A DNA stretch of 64,000 bases. It comes from Tabrizicola sp. (lineage in GTDB: Bacteria; Pseudomonadota; Alphaproteobacteria; Rhodobacterales; Rhodobacteraceae). Below are positions 10,228 to 18,570 of the stretch, piece after piece (the first letter of the stretch is position 1; every line of letters starts with the position of its first letter). The stretch spans positions 1 through 64,000 of the forward strand of contig NZ_JAEULP010000020.1 of the NCBI RefSeq assembly GCF_016792905.1, given 5' to 3'. The translations under genes were made by a program, and so were the position numbers. Below the pieces are notes generated by a model. It saw only the letters and a list, made by a program, of their open reading frames with translations, ran no database searches and had not been told where the DNA came from.

Positions 10228-11445
10228 ATGCGCCTTTCCCTTGCTCTCGCCATGGCCCTTGCGCTCGCAAATGGCGGCGTCGGGGCAGAGCCGCTGTCGC
10301 TGAAGCGCGGTGTGAATGGTGACCTCTGGAACAACTGGGGTTCGATTGCCGACCTGCGTGCCGACCCCGAGGCGCTGGCCGTCTTCCCCGACTGGCGCCG
10401 GAATGTGACGCCGCAGATGTTCGAGGCCCTTGCCGAGGAAGGCTTCGATTTCATCCGCCTTCCCATCGACCCGGGTCCCGCCCTTGCCTACGGCCCGGGG
10501 CCCGACCAGGATCGCCTGATTGACGGGATGCACGCGGCTGCCCGGATGGGACTCGACGCGGGGCTCAAGGTCATCGTGGACCTCCACCCCCTGCCGCGCG
10601 GAGACGAGATCGGCGGCGCCGAAAGCATCGTCGGCGACCATTTTCCCGACTACGTCGCGCTTGTCGGTCGCATCGGCGCGCGCCTGGCCGACCTGCCCGC
10701 CGACCGCACCGTCCTTGAACTTCTGAACGAACCGGCCTTCGACTGCGAAGGCGTCTACGCCGGTGAACCGCCGAAATGGCCCGCGATGCAGGCCGAACTT
10801 CATGCCGCCGCGCGCACCGCCGCACCCAATCTGCCGATCATCCTTACCGGCGCCTGCTGGTCGCAGGCCAATGCGCTCGCCTCGCTCGACCCGGGCCTCA
10901 TCGCCGATGACAACGTCCTTTGGACCTTTCACAGCTACGCGCCCTTTGCCTACACGCACCAGGGTGCAGGCTGGATCGGGGCGCCGCTCAAGTATCTTCT
11001 CGACCTGCCCTATCCCCCCTCGCTGATGACCCCCGAAATCGCCGCGCAGGTCACTGCCGCGGCCGAGGCCCGGATGACGGCCGCCGAAGGCAGTGCGGAT
11101 ACCGAGGCCATCGCCCAAGCGGTGCTGGAGTACAAGGACACCCCCGACACCGCCGTCGCCGAAGAGATTGCCGTTGCCGCCCGCTGGGCGGATACGCACG
11201 GCATCCCGCGCAGCCAGATCCTCCTGGGTGAATTCGGCGCGCTGCACACCGTTGACGGCGTCTCCCAGCCGCCGGAATGGTATCACGGCTTCCTTGCCGA
11301 CAAGCGCAAGGCCGCGGAGGACGCGGGCATGGGTTGGGCCGTCCTCAGCTGGTCCGGTGGCATGGGCGTCGCAGCCCCTGACGACCCCGACCGGCGCCTG
11401 TCCCCGGAAACCTGCGCCGCCCTGGGCCTGCCATGCGGCAAATGA
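10228..11445 (+). CDS. Secreted glycoside hydrolase family 5 (cellulase-like) protein
   Basis: A 405-aa protein with a signal peptide (cut near residue 20, GVGA/EP) and a GH5 TIM-barrel. The two catalytic glutamates are recognisable: E168 in LELLNEPAF (acid/base, NEP motif) and E335 in ILLGEFGAL (nucleophile). The conserved His of IVDLHPLP is H120 and HSYAPF provides H235. It starts 11 bp after kynU with a good AAGGAG site, so it is co-transcribed with tryptophan catabolism genes, which is an odd partnership. A role in beta-glucan hydrolysis is inferred from the family only. Confidence 0.85.
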   Translation: MRLSLALAMALALANGGVGAEPLSLKRGVNGDLWNNWGSIADLRADPEALAVFPDWRRNVTPQMFEALAEEGFDFIRLPIDPGPALAYGPGPDQDRLIDGMHAAARMGLDAGLKVIVDLHPLPRGDEIGGAESIVGDHFPDYVALVGRIGARLADLPADRTVLELLNEPAFDCEGVYAGEPPKWPAMQAELHAAARTAAPNLPIILTGACWSQANALASLDPGLIADDNVLWTFHSYAPFAYTHQGAGWIGAPLKYLLDLPYPPSLMTPEIAAQVTAAAEARMTAAEGSADTEAIAQAVLEYKDTPDTAVAEEIAVAARWADTHGIPRSQILLGEFGALHTVDGVSQPPEWYHGFLADKRKAAEDAGMGWAVLSWSGGMGVAAPDDPDRRLSPETCAALGLPCGK

Positions 11446-11543
11446 CCCTGCCCGCGCTCTGCCGCCCCGCCGCCTGGGTCGCCCTCTGGCGGCGGATCGG
11501 CAACCTCTCCGTCCTCGACCGCAAGACCCACCTCTTTCCCTGA
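11442..11543 (+). CDS. Candidate 33-aa small ORF with two Trp, upstream of kynA
   Basis: This short frame begins with an ATG overlapping the stop of the GH5 gene (ATGA) and ends 27 bp before the kynA ATG. It encodes MTLPALCRPAAWVALWRRIG followed by NLSVLDRKTHLFP. Two Trp residues (12 and 16) in a 33-residue frame just before tryptophan dioxygenase suggest a leader-peptide role, but this is inference. It may be chance in GC-rich spacer; there is no ribosome-binding site beyond the coupling overlap. Confidence 0.25.
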   Translation: MTLPALCRPAAWVALWRRIGNLSVLDRKTHLFP

Positions 11544-11570
11544 AAACCCTTTTCAACATCGGAGAGAGAC

Positions 11571-12410
11571 ATGACCACCCAACCCTACAATCCCGCCGAG
11601 GACGGCGCCCAGATGGCCTTCGATGGCCGGATGTCCTACGGCGACTACCTGCACATCGACCAGATCCTCACCGCCCAGACGCCGCTCAGCGCTGCGCATG
11701 ACGAGATGCTGTTCATCATCCAGCACCAGACCTCCGAACTCTGGATGCGCCTTGCCCTGCACGAGATCGACGCTGCGCGCAGGATGATCGCCGCCGACCG
11801 TGCGCAAGAGGCCTTCAAGATGCTGGCCCGCGTGGCCCGCATCTTCGAACAGTTGAACAACGCCTGGGACGTCCTGCGCACCATGACGCCTTCGGACTAC
11901 ACCACCTTCCGCGAGACGCTGGGCCAGTCCTCGGGCTTCCAGTCCTGGCAGTACCGGCTGATCGAATATTCGGTCGGCAACCGCAACCTCGCCATGCTGA
12001 AGCCCCACGCGCACCGGCCCGACCTGATGGCAAAGCTTGAAGCCGAACTCGCCCGCCCCACGCTTTATGACGAGGCGCTGCGCCATCTCGCCCGGCAGGG
12101 CCTGCCCGTCCCGCAGGACGTGCTGACCCGCGACCTCCGCCAGGCCTGGACCCCGCATGAGGGCGTGCAGGCGATGTGGGAAGTGATCTACCGCGACCCG
12201 ACCGCGCATTGGCAGGCCTATGAACTGGCCGAGAAGCTCGTGGATTTCGAGGATTACTTCCGCCGCTGGCGTTTCAATCACCTGACGACCGTGGCCCGCG
12301 TCATCGGCATCAAGCGCGGTACCGGGGGCACCTCCGGCATCTCCTACCTGCGGCGGATGCTTGACGTCGAACTCTTCCCCGAGCTTTGGTCTGTGCGCAC
12401 CACGCTCTGA
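11571..12410 (+). CDS. kynA: Tryptophan 2,3-dioxygenase
   Basis: Heme dioxygenase that opens the indole ring of L-tryptophan to N-formylkynurenine, the first step of the kynurenine pathway. At 279 aa it has the bacterial TDO length. Recognisable blocks are [13 protein letters not shown], the heme-proximal and substrate region [22 protein letters not shown] (residues about 45-65), [14 protein letters not shown], and the C-terminal [16 protein letters not shown] loop. The start has a GGAGAGAG site. Together with KynU it would yield anthranilate and alanine if a formamidase is encoded elsewhere. Confidence 0.97.
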   Translation: MTTQPYNPAEDGAQMAFDGRMSYGDYLHIDQILTAQTPLSAAHDEMLFIIQHQTSELWMRLALHEIDAARRMIAADRAQEAFKMLARVARIFEQLNNAWDVLRTMTPSDYTTFRETLGQSSGFQSWQYRLIEYSVGNRNLAMLKPHAHRPDLMAKLEAELARPTLYDEALRHLARQGLPVPQDVLTRDLRQAWTPHEGVQAMWEVIYRDPTAHWQAYELAEKLVDFEDYFRRWRFNHLTTVARVIGIKRGTGGTSGISYLRRMLDVELFPELWSVRTTL

Positions 12411-12420
12411 TCCTGACAGT

Positions 12421-12449
12421 CCCGCGCGCCCAAATCTGCGGCGCGCGGG
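12421..12449 (+). terminator. GC-rich hairpin after kynA
   Basis: CCCGCGCGC (12421-12429) pairs perfectly with GCGCGCGGG (12441-12449) around an 11-nt loop, 11 bp after the kynA stop. No T-tract follows, so it is either a Rho-assisted terminator or an mRNA 3' stabilising hairpin. Confidence 0.45.
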
Positions 12450-12513
12450 CAACAATGCCTTGGAAATCAGCCATTTTCACAGGCCCGTGATCGCTTTCAA
12501 AACCCTGTGCGGT

Positions 12514-12542
12514 TTGACCTGTCCTTGGCGCTCGGATAGCGT
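12514..12542 (+). promoter_or_regulatory. Sigma-70-type promoter of the lipoprotein L,D-transpeptidase gene
   Basis: TTGACC (12514-12519) and TAGCGT (12537-12542) are separated by 17 bp and lie about 60 bp upstream of the ATG at 12601. The same spacing and the same -10 sequence recur at 16106-16134. Confidence 0.5.
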
Positions 12543-12600
12543 GCGCCCTGACGGACCTGCGACATTCTGTCGACGGGTCGGAAAAAGTGTGGATGAACTT

Positions 12601-13545
12601 ATGCTGCAGACCTCCCGTCGCTTCCTCCGCCTGAGCCCTGCCATCCTCGCCGCCGCGCTTCTGGCCGCCTGCGTCGATCCGGCTGCCGGACCCACCGCCT
12701 CGACCCAGCCATTGCCGAAGGCGGGAGAGAATGTCTACGTCGCGACCATGGATGCCGGGATCGAGATCCCTGCGCTCCCGGTCGAAAAGATCCCCGAAAG
12801 CCACCGGCGCCAGGTCGTTGCCTATGAAACCGACCAGGCCCCCGGCACCATCATCATCAACCCGAAGACCAAGCTCCTGTACTACGTCCTCGGCAAGAAC
12901 AAGGCGATCCGCTACGGCATCGCCGTCGGCAAGGCCGGGTTCGAATGGTCGGGCGAGGCCATCGTCGCCGAGAAGAAGACCTGGCCGACCTGGATCCCGC
13001 CGAAGGAAATGATTGCCCGGCGCCCCGAGCTTGCGAAGTTCGACGAGGTCGGCCAACCCGGCGGCCCGACCAACCCCCTCGGTGCGCGCGCCATCTACCT
13101 TACCTCCGGCGGGCGCGACTACGGCTACCGCATCCACGGCACCCCGGAATGGCAGTCCATCGGCCGCAACGCCTCGTCGGGCTGCATCCGGATGATCAAC
13201 CAGGACGTCCTCGACCTCTACAGCCGCGTCAAGGGCGGCGAGAAGGTGATCGTCCTGACCGCCGCGGGCGAGATGCCGAAGGGCCTGCACATCCCGGCCC
13301 CGGTTGCACCCAAGGTTGCCGCCAAGGCCGCGCCCAAGGCCGAGGTCGTGGTGCCCGCCGGTGCAGTCCCCACACTGAAAGTCCTGCCGACGCCGTCGAT
13401 TGCCACCGGTACGCCCGCCGTCACTCCGGCAGCGACCGCGCCAACCACCACCCCTGCACCTGCCGCAACCACGACGGCCCCGGCCACCACGGCTCCGGCC
13501 TGCACGGTCGCGCTCGTGAACGGCGTCTGCCCTCCCGGCAACTAG
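12601..13545 (+). CDS. L,D-transpeptidase lipoprotein (YkuD domain)
   Basis: Cell-wall enzyme forming 3-3 crosslinks or attaching proteins to peptidoglycan, probably anchored to the outer membrane. From ATG 12601 it is 314 aa with a lipobox LLAAC (C24). The YkuD domain covers about residues 80-220, with the catalytic set YRIHGT (H179) and SSGCIRM (C195, R197). The last 90 residues are a low-complexity Ala/Thr/Pro tail ending in PACTVALVNGVCPPGN, with two Cys that could form a disulfide. The open frame extends upstream to 12361, but the ATG at 12601 is the first to give a sensible lipoprotein signal. Confidence 0.88.
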   Translation: MLQTSRRFLRLSPAILAAALLAACVDPAAGPTASTQPLPKAGENVYVATMDAGIEIPALPVEKIPESHRRQVVAYETDQAPGTIIINPKTKLLYYVLGKNKAIRYGIAVGKAGFEWSGEAIVAEKKTWPTWIPPKEMIARRPELAKFDEVGQPGGPTNPLGARAIYLTSGGRDYGYRIHGTPEWQSIGRNASSGCIRMINQDVLDLYSRVKGGEKVIVLTAAGEMPKGLHIPAPVAPKVAAKAAPKAEVVVPAGAVPTLKVLPTPSIATGTPAVTPAATAPTTTPAPAATTTAPATTAPACTVALVNGVCPPGN

Positions 13546-13565
13546 GACGACAAGACCCGAACGCG

Positions 13566-13591
13566 AAGGGGGCGCCTCTGCGCCCCCTTTG
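13566..13591. terminator. Bidirectional terminator between the transpeptidase and lyxose isomerase genes
   Basis: GGGGGCGC (13568-13575) pairs with GCGCCCCC (13580-13587) around a CTCT loop, flanked by AA on one side and TTT on the other. It separates two convergent genes and would work in both directions. It abuts the stop codon of the minus-strand gene. Confidence 0.75.
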
Positions 13592-14275
13592 TCATTTCAG
13601 CCAGCGGTCGTAGTCGCTGACCAGAAGGTGCCAGGGTGCCTCATCCTCCTCGATGTCGGCAAAGCGCCCGATCGGCTCCCGGAAGATGTTGTCGGTCAGG
13701 TCGTCATTCACGGTCGAGACCTCGCCGATCAGCACGTCACCACCCTCGCCCCAGAACGCATGCCAGTCGCCGGGCATCAGCGTGACGCTTTCCCCCGGCG
13801 CAAGCTTCAGCTTGGTCCCCGGTCCATAGGGCGTCTCGATCCCGTCGCAGCGCACCATTCCGCCCCGGTCCCAGGCGAAATTTCCCTTGTCGTCCGACCC
13901 GTACAACTCCACCACCAGCGTCGCGCCGCCGCGGTTGATGATGTCCTCGGCCTTGATCACATGGGTATGCATCGGCGACAGCTGGTCCTGGCGGGAAATC
14001 AGCAGCTTCTCGGCATAGCACATGCCCCCGCCGCGTTGCAGGTCCGCAAGCCGCCCGTTGCGCAGGGTGAACAGGAACAATCCCATCTCGTCGAAGCCGC
14101 CCTCGCCGTAGTCGGTGATATCCCAGCCGCAGCGCGCGTCGATGATCGAACGAACATCCGTCCGCGCCCTGAACTGATCCGGGGACCAGTTGGCAAAGGG
14201 CGGCAGCACAAAGCCGTGGTGCCGGATCAGATCATCCGCCGCCCGCATGATCTGGTTGATGCGTGACCGTTTCAT
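13592..14275 (-). CDS. D-lyxose/D-mannose isomerase family cupin protein
   Basis: A 227-aa cupin of the D-lyxose ketol-isomerase family. The metal site is visible as H103, H105 and E110 in MHTHVIKAEDIINRGG plus H172 in MPGDWHAFWGEGG. The start at 14275 (MKRSRINQIMRAADDLI) has GAGGAGG seven bases upstream, which decides it over an earlier ATG at 14302. The family isomerises D-lyxose to D-xylulose or D-mannose to D-fructose. The gene stands alone here with no sugar operon around it, so the physiological substrate is open. Confidence 0.85.
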   Translation of the reverse strand: MKRSRINQIMRAADDLIRHHGFVLPPFANWSPDQFRARTDVRSIIDARCGWDITDYGEGGFDEMGLFLFTLRNGRLADLQRGGGMCYAEKLLISRQDQLSPMHTHVIKAEDIINRGGATLVVELYGSDDKGNFAWDRGGMVRCDGIETPYGPGTKLKLAPGESVTLMPGDWHAFWGEGGDVLIGEVSTVNDDLTDNIFREPIGRFADIEEDEAPWHLLVSDYDRWLK

Positions 14276-14339
14276 CGCTGCCTCCTCGCGTGTTCGAGGC
14301 ATTTATAACGATTGCACAGCCCTACTCAACGCTGTTCGG

Positions 14340-15896
14340 TCATCTTTTCCCGAAGATCGACCCAAGGATGCCGCGCACCAGAGCCTGGCCCGATTTGGTT
14401 CCCAACTGCCGGGCGAAGCTTTTCGCGAAAGCCGTACCGATCGAATCCGACCGGCCCGCCGAGGCCGTCTTCCTTGGCTTGTCCGCGCTGTAGCCATCCG
14501 CATCATAGCGCCGGGCCCGTTCGAACTCGCGCTTCTCCTCGGCCTGCTTTTCCTCCAGCTCGGCTGCATCCTTCGCCGCCGCATCGGCCTTGGCCCGCAG
14601 CTTCTCGAAGGCGCTTTCGCGGTCCAGCACCTGGTCGTACTTCCCCTTCACCGGCGAGCCCGCCATCACCGCCGCCCGCGCCGCCGGATCCAGCGGCCCG
14701 AGCTGACTGGAGGGCGGCCTGACCAGCGTCCGCTCGGCAATGCCGGGCACGCCCTTGGCTTCCAAGAGCGAGGTCACGGCTTCCCCGGTGCCGACATCCC
14801 GGATCGCCTCGTCGATCTGGAACCGCGGGTTCGGCCGGTAGGTCTCGGCCGCCTTGGCCAGGTCCTTCTGGTCCTTCGCGGTGAAGGCCCGCAGCGCGTG
14901 CTGCACCCGGTTGCCGAGCTGCCCCAGGATCGTGTCCGGCACGTCGGCCGGGTTCTGGGTGATGAAATACACTCCCACCCCCTTCGACCGGATCAGCCGC
15001 GCCACCTGTTCCACCTTGGAGATCAGCGCCTTCGGGGCGTCGGTGAACAGAAGGTGAGCCTCGTCAAAGAAGAACACCAACTTCGGCTTGTCCGGGTCGC
15101 CCACCTCGGGCAGCAGTTCGAACAGTTCCGACAACAGCCACAACAGGAACGTCGCATAAAGCCGGGGCGAGTTCATCAGCTTGTCCGCCGCCAGGATGCT
15201 GATCCGCCCGGCTCCGCTTGCGTCAACCGTCATCAGGTCCATCAGGTCCAGCGCCGGCTCGCCGAAGAGGCCGCCTCCGCCCTCGTTTTCCAGCACCAGA
15301 AGCCGCCGCTGGATCGCGCCGACCGATTCCTTCGACACCAGCCCGTAGCGGCCCGAGATTTCCTCGGCATTCTCGGCCACGAAAGTCAGCAGCGCCTGCA
15401 GGTCCTTCAGGTCCAGAAGCGGCAGTGCTTCCTCGTCCGACAGCCGGAAGGCCACGTTCAAGACGCCTTCCTGCGGCTCGGACAGTTCCAGCAGACGCGA
15501 CAGCAGAAGCGGCCCCATCTCCGCCACCGTCGCCCGCACCGGATGGCCCTTCTCGCCGAAGAGATCCCAGAAGATCACCGGAAACGCCCGGTATTGCAGG
15601 TCGAACCCGATCTGCGCCGACCGCTTGGTGAAGGCCTCATGCAACTTGCCGTCTACCGACCCCGCCGCCGCGATCCCTGCGAGGTCGCCTTTCACATCCG
15701 CCATGAACACCGGCACGCCCGAGGCAGAAAACCCTTCGGCCAGCACTTGCAGCGTCACCGTCTTGCCGGTGCCGGTCGCCCCCGCGATCAGCCCGTGCCG
15801 GTTGCCGTACTTGAGCAGAAGTCGCTGCGGGACCGAATAGTCCTCGCCGCCGCCACCCACGAAAATGCTGTCCACTGCCGTCGCCTGTTCCGTCAC
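14340..15896 (-). CDS. HerA-like ATPase, DUF853 family
   Basis: A 518-aa P-loop ATPase of the DUF853 (helicase HerA-like C-terminal) family. Walker A is GATGTGKT near residues 39-46 and Walker B is [13 protein letters not shown] near residue 275. An Arg-rich charged region at about 430-470 resembles a helical arm, and a hydrophobic Gly-rich C-terminus follows. Members form hexamers related to HerA/FtsK translocases, but their cellular role is not settled. It is a single-gene unit. Confidence 0.88.
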   Translation of the reverse strand: MTEQATAVDSIFVGGGGEDYSVPQRLLLKYGNRHGLIAGATGTGKTVTLQVLAEGFSASGVPVFMADVKGDLAGIAAAGSVDGKLHEAFTKRSAQIGFDLQYRAFPVIFWDLFGEKGHPVRATVAEMGPLLLSRLLELSEPQEGVLNVAFRLSDEEALPLLDLKDLQALLTFVAENAEEISGRYGLVSKESVGAIQRRLLVLENEGGGGLFGEPALDLMDLMTVDASGAGRISILAADKLMNSPRLYATFLLWLLSELFELLPEVGDPDKPKLVFFFDEAHLLFTDAPKALISKVEQVARLIRSKGVGVYFITQNPADVPDTILGQLGNRVQHALRAFTAKDQKDLAKAAETYRPNPRFQIDEAIRDVGTGEAVTSLLEAKGVPGIAERTLVRPPSSQLGPLDPAARAAVMAGSPVKGKYDQVLDRESAFEKLRAKADAAAKDAAELEEKQAEEKREFERARRYDADGYSADKPRKTASAGRSDSIGTAFAKSFARQLGTKSGQALVRGILGSIFGKR

Positions 15897-15981
15897 CTTG
15901 GCCTCTCATAACCCTGGGTTGAGCCGCCCAAGCGACCCGTCTCCCGACACCGATCGTCCCAACCATACAGTGTTAACTTCA

Positions 15982-16080
15982 ATCTGCCAGACTCAAGAGG
16001 CCCGCCCCGCCGTTCTGTCGGGGCTGGCGGTGACTTCCTCCCTGTCAACTGGCCGCGCCCTTGAAAAGGCGCGGTTTTTT
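15982..16080 (+). ncRNA. Candidate small RNA A with C-rich CTCCCTGT segment
   Basis: The plus strand has a GC-rich 5' hairpin (CCGCC..GGCGG, about 16003-16030), an unpaired TTCCTCCCTGT stretch (16035-16045), then an intrinsic terminator at 16053-16080. The same order of hairpin, CTCCCTGT and terminator recurs at 51366-51444. The 5' end given here is a guess because no clear promoter is visible. It is not a recognised family; alphaproteobacterial CcsR/cuckoo RNAs also carry CU-rich anti-Shine-Dalgarno loops, but with a different consensus. Confidence 0.35.
16053..16080 (+). terminator. Intrinsic terminator of candidate small RNA A
   Basis: CCGCGCC (16053-16059) pairs with GGCGCGG (16068-16074) around an 8-nt loop and is followed by six T residues. 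Confidence 0.8.
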
Positions 16081-16105
16081 CTGTCGTGTTCCGCAAAAGA
16101 ACCCG

Positions 16106-16134
16106 TTGACGGACCGGACTTTCCACCGTAGCGT
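16106..16134 (+). promoter_or_regulatory. Sigma-70-type promoter of candidate small RNA C
   Basis: TTGACG (16106-16111), 17 bp, TAGCGT (16129-16134). Transcription would start near 16141 and meet a terminator 70 nt later. Confidence 0.55.
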
Positions 16135-16140
16135 CCCAAC

Positions 16141-16211
16141 CCATGAAGTCGGCCAGTCCGACAGGGAGCAAAGAACAATATCCGAAAAGGGCCGGTCTTC
16201 CGGCCCTTTTT
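16141..16211 (+). ncRNA. Candidate small RNA C carrying the reverse complement of the CTCCCTGT segment
   Basis: A transcript of about 70 nt is defined by the promoter at 16106-16134 and the terminator ending at 16211. It contains GGCCAGTCCGACAGGGAG (16151-16168), which can pair with CTCCCTGTCAACTGGCC (16038-16054) of candidate RNA A and with the similar sequence at 51402-51420. A sponge or antisense role is inference. It could instead be the leader of an attenuated ialB transcript. Confidence 0.4.
16185..16211 (+). terminator. Intrinsic terminator of candidate small RNA C
   Basis: GGGCCGG (16189-16195), TCTT loop, CCGGCCC (16200-16206), then TTTTT. The A-run on the left makes it weakly bidirectional. 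Confidence 0.8.
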
Positions 16212-16330
16212 CATGTGCCGTTCGCGGCTCGGGGCAGAACCCTGCCGCACACGTTTTTCTCACCTGACTTGGCCCGAGGCCCGTGCTAGAGACCCGCCAG
16301 ACAATCGACCGACCAAAGGAAATGTCGAAA

Positions 16331-17038
16331 ATGGCAAAGACCACGAGCACCGCGCTTGCCCTGATCCTGGCACTTGTCGCCGCCCCGCTGATGGCGCAGA
16401 CGACGGAAGAGGCGCCCAAGACCGACGAGGCCGCCGCCGCCGATGCAGCCATTGCCGACGGACTGGCCATGGGCCAGGAAGTGGGCGCCAAGGATGGCCC
16501 GGGCAGCACCTACACCGTGGCGAATTTCGAAGCCTGGGAACAAAGATGCGTCCGTACCGAATCCGGTGTCGACCCCTGCCAGCTCTACCTTCTCCTCAAG
16601 GACAAGGACGGCAATTCGGTCGCCGAGTTCACCATCTTCAACCTGCCGAAGGGCACGGAAGGCCCCGCGGTCGCCGGCGCAACCTTCATCGCCCCGCTTG
16701 AGACCTTCCTGCCGGGCGGCATGACGCTGCAGATCGACGACGGCAAGGGCAAGGCCTACCCCTTCACCTTCTGCGCCCAGATCGGCTGCATTTCCCGCAT
16801 CGGCTTCACCGCCGAGGAGATCGAGGCGATGAAATCCGGCGGAAACGCGAAGATCTCGATCGTTCCCTTTGTTGCGCCCGACGAACGGGTCGAACTGACG
16901 ATGTCGCTCAAGGGCTTCACCGCCGGGCTTGAGGCGGTCATCGCCGCCAACGACAAGGCCGATGCCGCTGCCGTGGCGGCCGGCGCGGCCACCGGCGATG
17001 CTCCCGCTACCGAAGGTGCCGCTCCCGCCGCACCCTGA
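16331..17038 (+). CDS. Invasion-associated locus B (IalB) family secreted protein
   Basis: A 235-aa exported protein with a clear signal peptide (ALALILALVAAPLMAQ). The central domain, about residues 50-200, matches the IalB family (FEAWEQRC, then CAQIGCISRIGFTAEEI), including Cys pairs likely to form disulfides. The C-terminus is a low-complexity Ala-rich tail. IalB proteins were named from Bartonella, but homologues are widespread in non-pathogenic alphaproteobacteria with unknown function. ATG 16331 is chosen; ATG 16322 in the same frame is closer to the AAAGGA site and is possible. Confidence 0.82.
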   Translation: MAKTTSTALALILALVAAPLMAQTTEEAPKTDEAAAADAAIADGLAMGQEVGAKDGPGSTYTVANFEAWEQRCVRTESGVDPCQLYLLLKDKDGNSVAEFTIFNLPKGTEGPAVAGATFIAPLETFLPGGMTLQIDDGKGKAYPFTFCAQIGCISRIGFTAEEIEAMKSGGNAKISIVPFVAPDERVELTMSLKGFTAGLEAVIAANDKADAAAVAAGAATGDAPATEGAAPAAP

Positions 17039-17070
17039 AGCGGCGCGCATTCCGCATAAGATAGGCAGCC

Positions 17071-17095
17071 GGGCCGGTCCGCAAGGATCGGCCCG
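17071..17095 (+). terminator. Hairpin after the IalB gene
   Basis: GGGCCGGTCC and GGATCGGCCCG form a stem with a GCAA tetraloop between ialB and the convergent ketosynthase gene. No T-tract follows. Confidence 0.4.
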
Positions 17096-17101
17096 CGCTG
17101 T

Positions 17102-18298
17102 TCAGGCGGCCCGGAACGCAAGCACCGCATTCAACCCGCCAAAGGCGAAGGCATTCGACAGCGTTGCCCGCACCCGCGCCGGCCGAGCCACGTTTGGCAC
17201 CACATCCAGCGGGCAGTCGGGGTCGGCCGCCAGATAGCCCAGCGTCGGTGGCAAAAGCCCCTCGGTGAGCGCCATCAGGCAGGCAATCGCCTCAAGCGCG
17301 CCCGTCGCCCCGATGGCATGGCCATGCATGGACTTGGTCGACGACACCGGCGGCGGCGCATCGCCGAACACCTCCCGGATCGCCGCAGTTTCCGCCCGGT
17401 CGTTCGCCAGCGTCCCGGTGCCATGCGCATTGATATAGTCGACGTCTCCGACCGCCATCCCGGCGTCCTGCAATGCCGCCCGCATCGCCCGCGCGGCGCC
17501 ATCCGCGGAGGGCGCGACAATATCTCCGGAATCGGCCGTCATCCCGACGCCCGCCACTTCGGCCAGCACCCGTGCCCCGCGCGCCCGGGCGTGCTCCTCC
17601 GCCTCGAAGACCAGCACCCCGGCGCCATCGCCGATGACCATCCCCTTGCGGCCCAGCGAGAACGGTCGGCACGCATCGGGCGCCAGCACCCGCAGGCCCT
17701 CCCAGGCCTTGATCCCGCCAAAGCACAGCATCGCCTCCGCGCCCCCGGTCAGCATGACATCCGCAGCGCCCGCCCTGATCTGCTGAAACGCAAGCCCCAT
17801 TGCATGGTTGGCGCTGGCACAGGCCGAAGAGACCGCCAGCACCGGCCCCTGCAGCCCGAAGCGGATCGACAGGTGCGACGCCGGGGCGTTGTGCATCAGC
17901 CGCGGCACCACCAGTGGCGACACCCGGTTCCGCCCCTCGGCGAACACCGCGCGATAGCTGTCCTCCCAGGTCCGGATCCCCCCCGCCGCCGTGCCCAGGA
18001 TCACGCCGCCCCGCGGCCCCAACCCCTGGGGAAGACCGGCCATCGCCATCGCCTCGGCCCCGGCGACCAGCGCGTATTGTGCAACCCGGTCGTAAAGCGG
18101 CAGGTCCTTCACGAGGAAATGGTTCTCGCCCCACCAGCCCTTCACTTCGGCCCCGATCCGGATCGTCAGCCGCTCCGCATCGCGAAACCCAAGCTGCCCG
18201 ATCCCGCAGCGTCCTTCGCGGAAGGCCTGCAAGGTTCCCGGCCCGTCCAGCGCCAGCGCGTTCACCGTGCCAAAGCCGGTGACGACAACCCGCCTCAT
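17102..18298 (-). CDS. Beta-ketoacyl-ACP synthase (FabF/NodE-like), accessory
   Basis: Condensing enzyme of 398 aa with the KAS II triad: C160 in SSACASANHA, H292 in NAHGTGT and H325 in KSMHGHAIGATG. Its start overlaps the stop of the upstream acyl carrier gene (ATGA), and that gene overlaps an lpxD paralogue, so the three are translationally coupled. This arrangement, away from the main fatty-acid genes, points to a dedicated elongation system for an unusual acyl chain such as a lipid A or other envelope acyl group. NodE-like homology does not imply nodulation. Confidence 0.88.
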   Translation of the reverse strand: MRRVVVTGFGTVNALALDGPGTLQAFREGRCGIGQLGFRDAERLTIRIGAEVKGWWGENHFLVKDLPLYDRVAQYALVAGAEAMAMAGLPQGLGPRGGVILGTAAGGIRTWEDSYRAVFAEGRNRVSPLVVPRLMHNAPASHLSIRFGLQGPVLAVSSACASANHAMGLAFQQIRAGAADVMLTGGAEAMLCFGGIKAWEGLRVLAPDACRPFSLGRKGMVIGDGAGVLVFEAEEHARARGARVLAEVAGVGMTADSGDIVAPSADGAARAMRAALQDAGMAVGDVDYINAHGTGTLANDRAETAAIREVFGDAPPPVSSTKSMHGHAIGATGALEAIACLMALTEGLLPPTLGYLAADPDCPLDVVPNVARPARVRATLSNAFAFGGLNAVLAFRAA

Positions 18299-18570
18299 GC
18301 GGTTTTCTGCGCGATCAGCCGTTCGACGCCCGCCACGATGCTCGGGACCGAGGAAAAGTCGAAATCCGGCTGGTCCGGCTCGTTGGCGTTGAACGGGATC
18401 GCGATTCCGAACCGTTCCTCCAGCCCGAAGATCGCCTCGACCTTGCCGAGCGAATCCAGGCCCATCTCGTCGACCCGCGCATCCGCCGCAACCTCGCCGG
18501 GCGAAAGCAGCAGCTGTTTCGCCAGGATGGCCACCACCGCCGCCTCGATCTCTGCCCGCGACGCGCTCAC
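18295..18570 (-). CDS. Acyl carrier protein, accessory
   Basis: A 91-aa carrier protein with the phosphopantetheine site S40 in EMGLDSLGKVEAIF. It is longer at the C-terminus than housekeeping AcpP and less acidic, like the specialised ACPs of NodF or AcpXL type. It overlaps lpxD upstream and the ketosynthase downstream by 4 bp each. The partner genes suggest that it delivers a special acyl group to the LpxD-like acyltransferase; this is inference from context. Confidence 0.88.
   Translation of the reverse strand: MSASRAEIEAAVVAILAKQLLLSPGEVAADARVDEMGLDSLGKVEAIFGLEERFGIAIPFNANEPDQPDFDFSSVPSIVAGVERLIAQKTA

Larger units (their letters stand above)
15897..16330. other. 434-bp intergenic region with two terminators and small-RNA candidates
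   Basis: Between the divergent DUF853 and IalB genes there is no convincing protein-coding frame. It contains two strong intrinsic terminators (to 16080 and 16211), one near-consensus promoter (16106-16134), and an imperfect inverted repeat (16038-16054 with 16151-16168). The layout suggests two short plus-strand transcripts, listed separately. The start of ialB lies about 120 bp beyond the second terminator. Confidence 0.6.

Noticed and set aside
16061..16267. 68-codon plus frame over the small-RNA region
   Set aside because: It runs through two terminator hairpins and a promoter and has no ribosome-binding site.
17102..18570. NodE/NodF nodulation genes
   Set aside because: The similarity is to the general specialised ketosynthase/ACP families; no nod box or other nodulation gene is present.
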